Assembly: GCA_947460875.1 (NCBI GenBank)
Contig: CANHGR010000014.1
Location: 1 to 51,597, forward strand
Source: Sphingobacteriaceae bacterium
GTDB taxonomy: Bacteria > Bacteroidota > Bacteroidia > Sphingobacteriales > Sphingobacteriaceae
Direction: 5' to 3'
DNA: 51,597 nt
The notes beneath the pieces are model-generated. The model was not told the DNA's origin. It searched no databases and was given only the letters and a program-made list of their open reading frames with translations. The position numbers were made by a program, and so were the translations under genes. Of the stretch, positions 25,361 to 33,284 are shown one piece after another. Numbering within the stretch: position 1 is the stretch's first letter; each line of letters begins with the position of its first letter.

Positions 25361-26391
25361 CAACTGGTCTTTTTAAATAGATAATGACTTACTATCCATT
25401 CATTTCCTTCGTTGTAATTCCAAAGCTCGGCACAGGCCATATAGAAAAGTCGCCAATAGACCCACCATTTCACTGCCTGATCTATGCCATACGTTTTTTC
25501 AAACAATGGCATGATCTCAGCTTTGTGGTTATCCATATTGGTTAGCCAGGCCTCGGAAGTTTTAGCGTAATGAGTGCCGTTTACATGCCAGTGTTTTTCA
25601 ACTTGAAGATCATTATTGAAATAAAACAGCAGATCGTCACTCGGCATGATGCCACCCGTAAAAAAGTATTTGCTCATCCAGTCCGTTTCGTCTTTGACTT
25701 CAAAAAGGTAAGCATACTCTTTATGTGTGAAAATATGGATAAAAAGGCGGCCATCTTCTTTCAAAAAGGAGGATACTTTGTTCATTAGTAGCTCATAGTT
25801 GCGCATGTGTTCAAACATCTCAACAGAAACAATTCTGTCAAAAGTTTCAAGTGTCTGAAAGCTGTTCATGTCTGCCGTAATCACGCTAAGATTGTCCAGC
25901 TTTCGTTCGCGCGCTTGCTGATCAATATGTTCTTTTTGAGTCCGAGAATTTGAAACTACCGTGAATTTGCTTTGAGGATAATTGGTGGCCATAAAAAGCG
26001 ATAGCGATCCCCAGCCACAACCAAGTTCCAACACCTGCTGTCCATTTCGCAAATCAGCCCTTTCGCATGTTATCTGGAGCATGTCGCGCTCCGACGTATC
26101 AATGTCTGTCACTCCCGGTTGCCAGTAACCGCATGAATATTTTAGATGCTTCCCTAAGCAGTACTTATAGAACGTAGTTGGCACCTCATAATGCTGCTCA
26201 TTTGCATCCATTGTATTCACAGCTATCGGCGATTCTTTGAGCTGCGCAATTAAGCCCATCAAATGTGCTTGTTGTTTTTCTACGTCGCCCCTATTTTCGT
26301 CTTTAAGCCTTTGTTTTAATAAATCCCGAATACCTCTTCTAAGGAGGAAGTCCGGAATTTTGTTCTGTTCCAATAATTTATCGTACCACAT
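25360..26391 (-). CDS. CFA-like SAM-dependent methyltransferase
   Basis: I choose ATG 26391 (start Met-Trp-Tyr-Asp-Lys-Leu-Leu), giving 343 residues; the longer frame to 26463 would overlap the DUF1295 gene by 29 bases. The methyltransferase motif is VLELGCGWGSLSLFMA near residue 118 of the short form. Further family segments are KYSCGYWQPGVTDID, IVSVEMFEHMRNYE and KYFFTGGIMPSDDLL. It belongs to the CFA/coclaurine N-methyltransferase-like group and lacks the N-terminal domain of the 415-residue CFA synthase at 20813. It may methylate an acyl double bond to a branched chain, as in the methyl-vaccenate route of furan fatty acids, but this is only analogy. Confidence 0.85.
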   Translation of the reverse strand: MWYDKLLEQNKIPDFLLRRGIRDLLKQRLKDENRGDVEKQQAHLMGLIAQLKESPIAVNTMDANEQHYEVPTTFYKYCLGKHLKYSCGYWQPGVTDIDTSERDMLQITCERADLRNGQQVLELGCGWGSLSLFMATNYPQSKFTVVSNSRTQKEHIDQQARERKLDNLSVITADMNSFQTLETFDRIVSVEMFEHMRNYELLMNKVSSFLKEDGRLFIHIFTHKEYAYLFEVKDETDWMSKYFFTGGIMPSDDLLFYFNNDLQVEKHWHVNGTHYAKTSEAWLTNMDNHKAEIMPLFEKTYGIDQAVKWWVYWRLFYMACAELWNYNEGNEWIVSHYLFKKTS

Positions 26392-26434
26392 ACTATTTGA
26401 GAAGAATTTGTTTTGATATCTGATCGAACGACGC

Positions 26435-27229
26435 TCAGAGTTTTTTAGGTAACCAAGGTGCAAAAACGCTTGTAGTTCGTTGATATTCTCTATATAAATC
26501 GCCTTTTGAGCGGACTGCCTGTTCTTCGTTTAAGGGGATGCCTGTCACTCTCAGTAACAGGTATAGAATTATCGCGGGACTGATTATTGCTAAGTATCCA
26601 TAAGGTGATGAGAGTGCAAAAATGAAGTAGCCGACCCAAATTAACCACTCGAAAAAATAATTAGGATGCCTTGAATAGTGCCACAATCCCACATTACAGA
26701 TCTTCCCTTTGTTGTTTTGATCTTTTTTAAACCGAGCTAATTGTTCGTCGGCAATTGCTTCACCACAAAGTGCAAAAAGCCATAATGCCAAACCTGCATA
26801 TTCTAAAGCGCTTATTTCTGGGTCTGGGTTTACGCTGATTATAAAAAAGGGAACGGCCAATAACACGTTTGACAAGGCTTGCATTTGGAAAAACCCGAAA
26901 AATCGTTTGTCGGGATTAGGAGCCCAGTCTTTACGTAATTGCTTGTAGCGTCCTTCTTCTTCATCAATATGACCAAGCACGCGTAAAGCCAGATGGGTTC
27001 CCAACCGTAATCCCCAAAGAATGACCATTCCGCATATGAGCATCACTCGCGTTTCAAACCCTTCCGCGTAAGCGAAAACGATCAAGGCGATCACCGGAAA
27101 ATTAAACGACCAGAAAATATCTACCACGCCCGCATTTTTCAGTTTTACCGCCCAAAGCCAGACAATAAACATAATTGTGCAGCAGGCAATCAAAGAATAA
27201 ATCACCAGCATTGTTAAATTCTCAACCAT
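26435..27229 (-). CDS. DUF1295 membrane protein (steroid 5-alpha-reductase-like)
   Basis: The 264-residue protein has about six membrane segments and the DUF1295 signature at the C-terminus: CNVGLWHYSRHPNYFFEWLIW near residues 178-198 (NVGLWHYSRHPNYFFEW), then GIPLNEEQAVRSKGD near residue 229. DUF1295 belongs to the superfamily of steroid 5-alpha-reductases and isoprenylcysteine methyltransferases, which bind NADPH or SAM at the membrane. A reduction or methylation of a membrane lipid is inferred from this and from the operon. It overlaps the DUF1475 gene by 8 bases. Confidence 0.9.
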   Translation of the reverse strand: MVENLTMLVIYSLIACCTIMFIVWLWAVKLKNAGVVDIFWSFNFPVIALIVFAYAEGFETRVMLICGMVILWGLRLGTHLALRVLGHIDEEEGRYKQLRKDWAPNPDKRFFGFFQMQALSNVLLAVPFFIISVNPDPEISALEYAGLALWLFALCGEAIADEQLARFKKDQNNKGKICNVGLWHYSRHPNYFFEWLIWVGYFIFALSSPYGYLAIISPAIILYLLLRVTGIPLNEEQAVRSKGDLYREYQRTTSVFAPWLPKKL

Positions 27230-27557
27230 TTCTTTTGATTAGTAAATCCTTGATTCCTTCATTAGGCTTAAGTCTAAAAAGCTCAATTATCACATATGCA
27301 CAGCTAGCGATGCTTCCAAGGCAAAACATTAAAATAAGCCATAAGATTTTCCTAACTACTCCCGATTCTTTATAGCACATCCAGAGATAGATTACAAATG
27401 CATTTGCATAGAAATCCCACAAAGTTGCGCGCATCCAAGGGATCGAAGCCAGAAAATCCCATTCAGTGAAAAGATTGCTTTCAATGCTTGTGCTAATCAC
27501 AATATAGCACATCCATACAAAAAGTATGCTGAAAATTATTTTTAAAACAGTAATCAT
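27222..27557 (-). CDS. DUF1475 family small membrane protein
   Basis: The 111-residue protein has three hydrophobic segments (about residues 5-22, 50-66 and 70-92) and the conserved-looking core WDFLASIPWMRATLWDFYAN near residues 33-52. It resembles the DUF1475 family, of unknown function. It is the first gene of the lipid operon and overlaps the DUF1295 gene. Position suggests a small partner of the membrane enzymes. Confidence 0.75.
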   Translation of the reverse strand: MITVLKIIFSILFVWMCYIVISTSIESNLFTEWDFLASIPWMRATLWDFYANAFVIYLWMCYKESGVVRKILWLILMFCLGSIASCAYVIIELFRLKPNEGIKDLLIKRNG

Positions 27558-27678
27558 AAATGTCTAATTTCCACAAATTACGAAAAATGAAGGGATGTGG
27601 ATTGAATTTTTAGTGTTCATCTTAAATTTAGCTAGTTTAAATACTTTTCCTTTTTGTTAGGAGATTCCGTATATTTAT

Positions 27679-28065
27679 ATGATGTTTAGGAATATAGCTA
27701 TATCGACCCTCTTGCTGGTCTACCTTACGGTTACGACGGGCTTTAGTATGGCTACCCATTTCTGTAACAATAAGGTAGTAGAAGTATCATTTAACAAAGC
27801 GGAAAATCCTAACTGCGGCGAGACGCAGAAGCAGAGGAACTGCTGCGAGGATAAACACATCACCGTTAAAGTTTCTGATAATCAGGAAGTCATTAGCAGT
27901 AATATCAATCTACAGGCTAAGAGTCTTATGCTCTTTTTGGCCCGATATCACCAACTGGTTGCTCCCGAGTATTTGACAACTCAGACTAATTTAGTTTCAT
28001 ATCACAGTCCGCCCATACGTCAGGGCATTCCTCTTACTATAGTTTATTCAGTTTTTCGTATTTGA
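27679..28065 (+). CDS. HYC_CC_PP family protein
   Basis: The 128-residue protein has an N-terminal signal segment (residues about 5-25) and the features that name the family: His-Phe-Cys near residue 32 (HYC position), a Cys-Cys pair in NCCEDKHI near residue 56, and a C-terminal Pro-Pro in YHSPPIRQGIPL near residue 111. Cys and His positions suggest metal handling at the membrane or periplasm. The next two genes on the strand encode a secreted heavy-metal-associated domain and an outer-membrane barrel, so a small metal (probably copper) cluster is inferred. The operon has no visible metal-responsive regulator. Confidence 0.82.
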   Translation: MMFRNIAISTLLLVYLTVTTGFSMATHFCNNKVVEVSFNKAENPNCGETQKQRNCCEDKHITVKVSDNQEVISSNINLQAKSLMLFLARYHQLVAPEYLTTQTNLVSYHSPPIRQGIPLTIVYSVFRI

Positions 28066-28182
28066 TTTTTGTTTTTTTTGATCGCTTAGCATGCAATGCT
28101 ATCCGGTAAATTATAATGCGGTTCTGCCATATTTGGCAAAATCCTGTACTAAACAAATCGTTATAATCAAAAATGCAAAAAC

Positions 28183-28704
28183 ATGAAAACTCTAAAATTA
28201 ATAGCGCTAACAGCATTCATTTTTATTTCTTTTAAATCCTCTGCGCAATTTGAAAAGGCCGAGGTACAGGTTAGTGGTTTAACATGCTCTATGTGTCAGT
28301 TAGCTACACAGAAAGCCCTTAAATCGCTCGACTTCGTAGAATATATAAAACCTGATCTGAACAAGAATATTTATGTGTTGACATTCAAAAAAGACAAGTC
28401 CGTCAATCTGGATTTAATCAGAAAGAAAGTAAAAGACGCTGGATTTTCTGTAAGTAAACTTGTTGCCACATTTAATTTCGACAGAGTAGCTGTCAGCAAC
28501 GATTTTCATTATAACTACGCTGCAAATGTCTTCCATTTTATGAACGTGCCTGATAAAACCCTTGATGGCAGTGTACGTTTAACGGTAATCGGCAATGGTT
28601 TTATCCCTGCTGCTGCTTTCAAGAAATATGCTGCGGAAACCACTTATCCTTGCTATAAAACAGGTGTGATGGGTAACAAAGCTGTAGTCCACGTCACTAT
28701 ATAG
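28183..28704 (+). CDS. Secreted heavy-metal-associated (HMA) domain protein
   Basis: The 173-residue protein has a signal peptide (ending Ser-Ser-Ala-Gln near residue 22) and an HMA fold with the metal-binding loop GLTCSMCQLA near residue 33 (CxxC), then IRKKVKDAGFSVSKL near residue 78. A second half of about 85 residues (beta-rich, YNYAANVFHFMNV, GNGFIPAAAF) is not recognised. A periplasmic soft-metal chaperone is likely, with copper the usual ion for such CxxC loops. The next gene begins 7 bases after the stop. Confidence 0.87.
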   Translation: MKTLKLIALTAFIFISFKSSAQFEKAEVQVSGLTCSMCQLATQKALKSLDFVEYIKPDLNKNIYVLTFKKDKSVNLDLIRKKVKDAGFSVSKLVATFNFDRVAVSNDFHYNYAANVFHFMNVPDKTLDGSVRLTVIGNGFIPAAAFKKYAAETTYPCYKTGVMGNKAVVHVTI

Positions 28705-28711
28705 GTCGTCG

Positions 28712-29512
28712 ATGAGGTTCTTCTTTTTTTTAAGTGTGGCTGTTGTATATACAGCCACACTTCATGCTCAGGAGCTATACGTAGCGACCGAACCTGCTAG
28801 CAATATGCCCAGACATTCAATCGGGATTCGCCTTGCCAATGAGGGCATGTTTCAATCAGATTTTAAACATCGAACTAATCTTGAAGTGATGGTTGGTGCA
28901 AACAAGAATCTCATGCTACACGGCAGCGCATATCTTTCTGATTTTTATCAAACAGACCAAAAATTTGAAGGTCTTTCATTTTATGGGAAATATCGCTTTT
29001 TAAGTATTGACGGCATTCAACGCCATTTCAGGGGAGCGGTTTTCACTAGGTATTCTTCGGTGAGTAATCCCTTGATTAATGAAGAAATTAACCTTGAAGG
29101 AGATAATTCGGGCATTCAAGCCGGACTAGTACTCACCCAGTTGATACATAAATTAGGACTATCAGGATCAGTTAGTTATACCAAAGCGTCTGACAATAGA
29201 GATTTTGACCTGTTGTCGTCGCAAGCTGACGAAAGCATCGGCTACACTTTTTCATCGGGCTATCTGCTTTTCCCTAAGGTTTATAAAGATTATGGCCAGA
29301 CGAACCTAAATTTATATTTAGAATTTTTAGGAAAATCTAATCCAAGTAGGGGAGAAAATATGATGGATATAGCACCAGCAATTCAATTTATTTTCAACAG
29401 TAAAATAAGGCTCGATGTTTCGCAACGTTTCCAGCTATGGGGTAACTTGAACCGGACAGTCGAGAATATGTATTTACTAAGGCTCGAGTATAATATATTT
29501 AACGCTCTTTAG
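28712..29512 (+). CDS. Outer-membrane beta-barrel protein of the metal cluster
   Basis: The 266-residue protein has a signal peptide (about 19 residues, ending Leu-His-Ala-Gln) and then alternating beta strands typical of an outer-membrane barrel, for example LEVMVGANKNLMLHGSAYLS, GLSFYGKYRFLS and GIQAGLVLTQLIHKLGLSG. It ends LYLL-type (NMYLLRLEYNIFNAL) without a strict C-terminal Phe. Its position after the HMA gene suggests transport or surface exposure related to metals. No sequence family is claimed. Confidence 0.75.
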   Translation: MRFFFFLSVAVVYTATLHAQELYVATEPASNMPRHSIGIRLANEGMFQSDFKHRTNLEVMVGANKNLMLHGSAYLSDFYQTDQKFEGLSFYGKYRFLSIDGIQRHFRGAVFTRYSSVSNPLINEEINLEGDNSGIQAGLVLTQLIHKLGLSGSVSYTKASDNRDFDLLSSQADESIGYTFSSGYLLFPKVYKDYGQTNLNLYLEFLGKSNPSRGENMMDIAPAIQFIFNSKIRLDVSQRFQLWGNLNRTVENMYLLRLEYNIFNAL

Positions 29513-29516
29513 CCGG

Positions 29517-29943
29517 CTATCCCTCATAGTTGATATGCGTCCCACCGCAATAGGGCCTGTTGGAGGATGCTTCACAGCGGCAAAATGTCGTCACTTTATT
29601 CTTTTGAATTCACTTTCCTAAGTGATCCTTGACGGTGATATTTCCGTTTACCATTAGCGGCCCTTCGGCATTACTTCAACAATGCTTTCTGCGGCAGTTT
29701 CGATTGGCGGGTTTGGTTCATTATTCATGTAATAAGTCAACACTCCTAAGGGGCATTTCTTAACATGATAAATGGTTTTTTCGGTAATTACTTCCATAGG
29801 CTTTATTCATGGACGATCGCGCCGATTGAAAACCTCACGCAAACTGTCTTTGACTTTCCAGCATAGAATTGAGTGGATACAAATATTGGGTTTCTAAACA
29901 ATTGCAACTTCACTGTTGTCGTATTTTTGGTTATTTCTTTCAT
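29517..29943 (-). pseudogene. Decayed divergent 4Fe-4S / CDGSH iron-sulfur protein
   Basis: Reading across frames, the minus strand gives a nearly complete protein of about 142 codons. It begins at ATG 29943 with MKEITK, shifts frame at the A-run to YDNSEVAIV, has TAG for an expected Trp, then KPNICIHSILCWK (Cys-rich 4Fe-4S motif) and EVFNRRDRP with TGA for Trp. It continues IKPMEVITEKTIYHVKKCPL and VEVMPKG, shifts frame again (one base missing) to PLMVNGNITVKDHLGK, has a further TGA, and ends in FCRCEASSNRPYCGGTHI, a CDGSH motif with Gly for the usual Asp. Two frameshifts and three stops show that the gene is dead. Intact homologues are small Fe-S proteins in Bacteroidota. Confidence 0.85.
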
Positions 29944-29972
29944 TAAATCGAAGCATCAATGCCTAAATTTAA

Positions 29973-30371
29973 TTATTTTCTTATTAAATCCTTTGTCCTT
30001 TCAGGCTCGTACCTCAATCCCTGAGTGAGCCAATACAACAAAATAATCCTTGAATACCTGAAATTAAACGGTGAAAAAACGAGTATCCCCCCAATGATCA
30101 CAGCAACATACAAATATGGACTATCCATATTCCCCGTGACGACATAAGTTAACATACCTACAGTGAGCATTTCGGCCACATTCATCGCGTAACTTACAAA
30201 CATTGCAACATAGAAATATCCAAGTTCGCGTTCAAATTTCAAACCACAATGTGGACAGTTTATGTGCATGTCTTGCGACTTAAAACTGAATAGCGGGTTA
30301 ATAAACATATTGCCTCTACGGCACCTCGGGCACTTTCCTTTCAAAGCCGCCGTTCCTTCAGATAATTGCAT
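29973..30371 (-). CDS. DUF983 family zinc-ribbon membrane protein
   Basis: The 132-residue protein opens with a zinc-ribbon pattern: Cys-Pro-Arg-Cys near residue 14 and Cys-Pro-His-Cys near residue 39. Two hydrophobic segments follow (about residues 52-78 and 86-115). This is the layout of DUF983 proteins, small membrane proteins of unknown function conserved in Bacteroidota and alphaproteobacteria. Both metal-ligand pairs are intact. Confidence 0.88.
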   Translation of the reverse strand: MQLSEGTAALKGKCPRCRRGNMFINPLFSFKSQDMHINCPHCGLKFERELGYFYVAMFVSYAMNVAEMLTVGMLTYVVTGNMDSPYLYVAVIIGGILVFSPFNFRYSRIILLYWLTQGLRYEPERTKDLIRK

Positions 30372-30504
30372 AGTACTAGGGTTTTAATTAGGCCGATTCC
30401 GTTAATCGCAAAATAGATCGGAAAATTTCATCGTTTTTATTGCAAATGTACGCAGTTAATGAATAGATCGCGGAAAATTTTGTGGATACTGCGTACTGCT
30501 TGAG

Positions 30505-30689
30505 ATTTTTATAGTTGTTTAAACGGTCTTAGTGCTACGTAAACTGCAGTAACAGAAAAAATAATCGATGTCGGACCAATTCAGATTTCGGCAGACAAGC
30601 AGGAAACAGTTAACTTGCCCCCGTACGTCGAAGCAATATTGCTAATCGTTGGACTAGTTGTCTAGGTAGCTACATCTAAAAAACCATAG
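30505..30689 (+). pseudogene. Relic of a small two-segment membrane protein
   Basis: In one frame this reads GLSAT, TAA, then TAVTEKIIDVGPIQISADKQ, ETVNLPPYVEAILLIVGLVV, TAG, VATSKKP and TAG (30687-30689). The pattern (hydrophobic segment, TEKIIDVGPI loop, PPYV, second hydrophobic segment, short basic tail) matches small conserved inner-membrane proteins of unknown function common in bacteria. The two in-frame stops and a probable shift upstream of 30520 indicate decay. The rest of the 30372-30839 gap shows nothing recognisable except AT-rich bases before the next gene. Confidence 0.6.
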
Positions 30690-30839
30690 CGTTAATTTCG
30701 TCATGATTCAACTGATCTGTAAGATGTTTATTATCAGGTATTTGTGAAAATTATCAAGATTTTCACTGATTAATGATATAAATTATTAAAATTTGAAATC
30801 ATAAATAGCTAAAAGCTATAGACCAACATTATTATAAGG

Positions 30840-31997
30840 ATGAACCGAAAACTTAAAATGGGCATTATTGGCGGTGGTAAAAACGCCTTTATTGGTGCTG
30901 TGCACCGCATTGCCGCTAACATGGACGGATTAATTGAGCTTGTTTGCGGCGCACTTAGTACTGACCCAGACAATGCACGCGAAAGCGGTAGAATGCTGTT
31001 TCTTCCGGAAGACCGCATCTACCTTAATTTCGAAGAAATGATTGAAAAGGAAAGCAAACTACCTGCCGATGTACGCATGGATTTTGTTACGATAGTTACC
31101 CCCAATCATGCGCACTTTGCTCCCGCGATGCTCGCATTGGAAAGCGGTTTCAATGTTGTTCTGGAAAAGCCGATGACGTTCACATTGGCTGAAGCAAAAA
31201 TGCTAAAAAAGAAGGTCGAAGAAACCGGACTCTTATTGCTCCTTACGCATACTTATTCGGGGTACCCAATGGTAAAACAGGCAAAGCAAATGGTTAAGGA
31301 AGGTGCTTTCGGTAAGATTAGAAAGGTCTATGTAGAGTATCCACAAGGTTGGTTAAGCGGCCTTACCGAAAAAGAAAATAACCCTCAAGCAGCTTGGCGT
31401 ACAGATCCAGCCCGCTCGGGGATATCGGGCTGTATGGGTGATATCGGAACTCATGCAGCACACCTTGCTGAATATATCTCCGGGCTGAAGATATCTAAGC
31501 TATGTGCAGATCTCAACATCATGGTTAAAGGACGTGCGCTCGATGATGATGGAAATGTTTTACTGAGATTTGACAATGGTGCAACAGGAGTTTTGATGGC
31601 TTCGCAGGTGGCTGCCGGTGAGGAAAATGCTCTAAAAATTCGTATTTATGGCGAAAAAGGTGGCTTAGAATGGGCGCAGCAAGAACCAAACACGCTATTG
31701 TTAAAGTGGCACGAACAACCTGCACAAATACTTCGTACTGGTACCGGCTCGCTTTCTAGTTACGCTACACATAATACGCGTACTCCCGGGGGGCATCCCG
31801 AAGGATATTTGGAGGCCTTTGGTAATCTATACAGAAATTTTGCCATCGTTCTTTCATCAACAATGGAAGGGACAAAACCACCTATCGAGGCATTAGATTA
31901 TCCTTCAGTGGAGGAAGGTGTCAGAGGGATGGCCTTTATCGAAATGGTAGTTAAAAGTAGTGCCAGCAATGAAAAGTGGACAAACTTTGAAGTTTAA
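30840..31997 (+). CDS. Gfo/Idh/MocA family oxidoreductase
   Basis: The 385-residue cytoplasmic protein has the NAD(P)-binding Rossmann start MGIIGGGKNAFIGAVHR (residues 7-23), PNHAHF near residue 86, and the family signature VLEKPMTFTLAEA near residue 103, in which the Lys of EKP is catalytic. A C-terminal beta-sheet domain follows, with GDIGTHAAHLAEY near residue 200 (active-site His). Such enzymes oxidise or reduce sugar hydroxyls. Its 3' end overlaps that of the convergent AraC gene by 4 bases. The neighbouring isomerase, ThuA and haem dehydrogenase genes support a role in sugar oxidation. Confidence 0.92.
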   Translation: MNRKLKMGIIGGGKNAFIGAVHRIAANMDGLIELVCGALSTDPDNARESGRMLFLPEDRIYLNFEEMIEKESKLPADVRMDFVTIVTPNHAHFAPAMLALESGFNVVLEKPMTFTLAEAKMLKKKVEETGLLLLLTHTYSGYPMVKQAKQMVKEGAFGKIRKVYVEYPQGWLSGLTEKENNPQAAWRTDPARSGISGCMGDIGTHAAHLAEYISGLKISKLCADLNIMVKGRALDDDGNVLLRFDNGATGVLMASQVAAGEENALKIRIYGEKGGLEWAQQEPNTLLLKWHEQPAQILRTGTGSLSSYATHNTRTPGGHPEGYLEAFGNLYRNFAIVLSSTMEGTKPPIEALDYPSVEEGVRGMAFIEMVVKSSASNEKWTNFEV

Positions 31998-33016
31998 CTA
32001 GTAGAAAGATGACTTTGGCGATAATCGCTCGGAGCACATCCAAATTTCTTTCTAAAGACAGTAGCGAAATATTCGCTTGAGGAAAAACCACATTCATAGC
32101 ATATCGCTTTGATGTTACGACAAGGTTCATCTAACAATAGACGTGTTGACGCGTCCAATCGGACGCTCGTGAGATATTGCATCGGGGATTGGTTGGCAAT
32201 TTGCTTGAAGTAGAATACGAAACGTGTTGGCTTTAAATTGCAATGGGAAGCCATAGACTCAAGTGTCCAGGGCTCAATATAATGGTTGTTCAGATCTGCC
32301 ATAAACAACTCAACAGTTCTTTTGCTTTCAGTCAACGCTTGACTTAGGTTGATTTCACCGGTTCTGAAAATATCCAATAGGTGTAGTAGAATTTCGTTAA
32401 CGCATACAGCCATCCAGGATTTACTACTTTTCGATGAATCCTTTTTAAGGATGGAGCCGATCTTCTGAAAGCATTTGCGTATTTCAGCATTGATGTTCCA
32501 TACGTGCTGTTCGTTTTGTCGGAGCATTTTTGTTAGCTCTTCCAAATCTTCTTTCGAGAGTATAATCCATTCCGGCCAGACCCATTCCTGATGAGGATGC
32601 CTTACACCTACATCAATTATTAGCCAGTAGAACTTTCCAGCACTTACATTTGGATTTCCAACCCGGTGCATTTGCCATGGTCGTGTAATGGTTAAATTAT
32701 TGGTTGAAAGGATATAATCAGTTTTGTTTACAGAAAAAGGAATTTTACCGTTTTCGATGAACGCAATTTCAATTCCTTCGTTTTGATGCCATTTCAATCC
32801 CCAATTTTGTTGAAAAGCCGCATCCCAAAAACCAACACTGTTAATGCCCGGCAATTCATTCTCTTCCATCTTTCTGCCAGGATAATTAAATCGCCCCCAG
32901 GCTTCCATATGCAGCAAGTTTTTCCGTGCAGCCTCTTTGAGAGGCCTACAGTTATCGGCAAAGCTTACTTTTCCGTTATTCTCAATATGAGGATGATTAT
33001 TTTTCGCTGCTATCAT
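31994..33016 (-). CDS. AraC-family transcriptional regulator
   Basis: The 340-residue protein has an N-terminal sensor region that resembles a cupin (about residues 60-170) and two C-terminal helix-turn-helix units: LESMASHCNLKPTRFVFYFK near residue 252 and IKAICYECGFSSSEYFATVF near residue 302, followed by FGCAPSDYR. It is divergent from the isomerase-ThuA-dehydrogenase operon (268-base spacer) and convergent with the Gfo/Idh/MocA gene. It is therefore the likely local regulator of both, responding to a sugar. Confidence 0.92.
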   Translation of the reverse strand: MIAAKNNHPHIENNGKVSFADNCRPLKEAARKNLLHMEAWGRFNYPGRKMEENELPGINSVGFWDAAFQQNWGLKWHQNEGIEIAFIENGKIPFSVNKTDYILSTNNLTITRPWQMHRVGNPNVSAGKFYWLIIDVGVRHPHQEWVWPEWIILSKEDLEELTKMLRQNEQHVWNINAEIRKCFQKIGSILKKDSSKSSKSWMAVCVNEILLHLLDIFRTGEINLSQALTESKRTVELFMADLNNHYIEPWTLESMASHCNLKPTRFVFYFKQIANQSPMQYLTSVRLDASTRLLLDEPCRNIKAICYECGFSSSEYFATVFRKKFGCAPSDYRQSHLSTS

Positions 33017-33284
33017 AAACTACTTCACCCTAAATTTAGCAATTAGAATAGATTTAGGTGTATGAAAACGTATTAAAAATTAAACACTGAGCTAATTTAA
33101 ATAAAAATATTGGGCGTTAAGCGTATGATTGAATCGAAAAGAATCGATCTAAATTTATTCTTTAATTTACCTGTAATTTTTCTAAATTGATACGTAATTT
33201 AGGACTTATAAACCAAGCTTAAAAAGTCATGATTATTGTGGCGCGTAAAGCTATTTTTTAAACAGGTAAGCAGAAAACTTATTT

